Shown one piece after another: positions 12,803-13,009 of a stretch of DNA of 13,009 nt. Origin of the DNA: DATLED01 sp046597375. Lineage in GTDB: Bacteria; Actinomycetota; Acidimicrobiia; Acidimicrobiales; CADCTF01. The notes below the pieces were generated by a model. That model worked only from the letters and a program-made list of their open reading frames with translations, searched no databases and had not been told where the DNA came from. The stretch is from positions 1-13,009 of the forward strand of contig JBKJKM010000107.1 in assembly GCA_046597375.1 (NCBI GenBank). The letters are read 5' to 3'. The position numbers and the translations under genes are program-made. Position 1 is the first letter of the stretch. Every line of letters starts with the position of its first letter.

Positions 12803-12839
12803 GGACGGCGCACCCCTCTGGCTGAGGGATGCGCCGTCC
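12803..12839. other. Strong hairpin upstream of the glycosyltransferase gene
   Basis: A 10-bp perfect stem (GGACGGCGCA / TGCGCCGTCC), a single C-A mismatch, 5 further base pairs (CCCTC / GAGGG) and a 5-nt loop TGGCT. No T-run follows on either strand, so it is not a canonical terminator, but its stability makes it a candidate terminator or insulator between divergent units, or a leader structure 41 nt before ATG 12761. Confidence 0.6.
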
Positions 12840-12893
12840 ACTGTCGCGTCGGTTGTGGCCAGTGCAGCGCAAGAGCCTGTCGTAGAAGGGCGG

Positions 12894-13009
12894 ATGACCA
12901 CGACCGGTGTCGCGATGGGCGTTGAAGCTGTGGGCCGGTGGTGTCCCGTTGATGGTGTGGATCGTGTTGTGGCTCCGCGGAGCCGTTGCGGCGTTGCGTT
13001 TCCGGGGGG
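12894..13009 (+). CDS. Possible N-terminus of an unidentified plus-strand gene (partial at right edge)
   Basis: An open frame of 38 codons runs off the right edge, starting MTTTGVAMGVEAVGRW and then CPVDGVDRVV. AAGGG lies 3 nt before the ATG. Third codon positions use clearly more T than other genes in the window. I do not recognise a family; the CPVDG and RCG segments could be part of a small Cys motif. It could be the start of a mobile-element gene or just a chance frame. The frame contains a 14-bp palindrome. Confidence 0.22.
   Translation, partial: MTTTGVAMGVEAVGRWCPVDGVDRVVAPRSRCGVAFPG
12971..12984. repeat. Perfect 14-bp palindrome GGCTCCGCGGAGCC
   Basis: A self-complementary 14-mer with no spacer near the right edge. 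It could be a protein-binding site, part of an inserted element's end, or chance in GC-rich DNA. Its partner sequences, if any, are outside the window. Confidence 0.5.

Larger units (their letters stand above)
12762..13009. other. Region upstream of the glycosyltransferase gene, to the window edge
   Basis: No secure gene here. It contains a strong hairpin (12803-12839), a 14-bp perfect palindrome (12971-12984) and a possible partial plus-strand reading frame from 12894. On the minus strand the glycosyltransferase frame remains open to the edge without an ATG or GTG before 12797, which I read as an effect of high GC content. From about 12890 on, codon and base use looks different (more GTT, GAT and GGT), which may mark DNA of another origin. 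Confidence 0.4.

Noticed and set aside
12762..12872. 37-residue N-terminal extension of the glycosyltransferase from a TTG
   Set aside because: It reads through the strong hairpin, lacks a ribosome binding site and is not membrane-like; ATG 12761 directly precedes the first helix.

Overview
The window is about 13 kb of very GC-rich DNA from a chromosome. Gene content points to the Actinomycetota, and weakly to a deep branch such as Acidimicrobiia. The markers are an actinobacterial tilS-hpt-ftsH block preceded by a DUF2342-type zinc metalloprotease, and a SigR/RsrA-type sigma/anti-sigma pair whose zinc and redox residues fall at the same positions as in Streptomyces RsrA. The taxonomic call is inference. 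No rRNA, tRNA, CRISPR array or complete mobile element was seen.

Left part (1-6547, all minus strand, read right to left): ten tightly packed collinear genes. In transcription order they are a secreted caspase-like (peptidase C14) protein, sigR, rsrA (8-nt overlap with sigR), a 61-aa Cys/His mini-protein, a 51-aa membrane mini-protein, a DUF2342-type metalloprotease, an orphan response regulator, tilS, hpt, and the first 312 codons of ftsH, which runs off the left edge. An exact SigR-type promoter (GGGAAT-N18-GTT) lies across the last codons of rsrA and points at the mini-protein. The redox sigma factor therefore probably controls the mini-protein and possibly the genes beyond it.

Middle (6548-10433): a 52-bp divergent intergenic region separates the caspase-like gene from a plus-strand gene for a 1277-aa protein. 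That protein has two cyclase domains, a STAND-like ATPase and a long TPR region, the layout of soluble adenylyl cyclase (ADCY10/sAC). The two cyclase domains are complementary half-sites: the first keeps the metal aspartates and the second keeps the Asn/Arg pair.

Right part (10422-13009): two more minus-strand genes, a secreted DUF11-like protein with paired cysteines (its stop overlaps the end of the cyclase gene) and a GT39/PMT-like multi-membrane glycosyltransferase. They are separated by a 129-bp region rich in inverted repeats. The last 248 bases hold a very strong hairpin, a 14-bp palindrome and perhaps the start of a plus-strand gene with different codon use.

The most unusual parts are the divergent pair of a caspase-like protein with an EF-hand-like loop and an sAC-like cyclase/STAND/TPR protein, sitting directly upstream of a redox sigma factor, and the SigR-type promoter with its mini-protein. 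Any functional link between these is inference.
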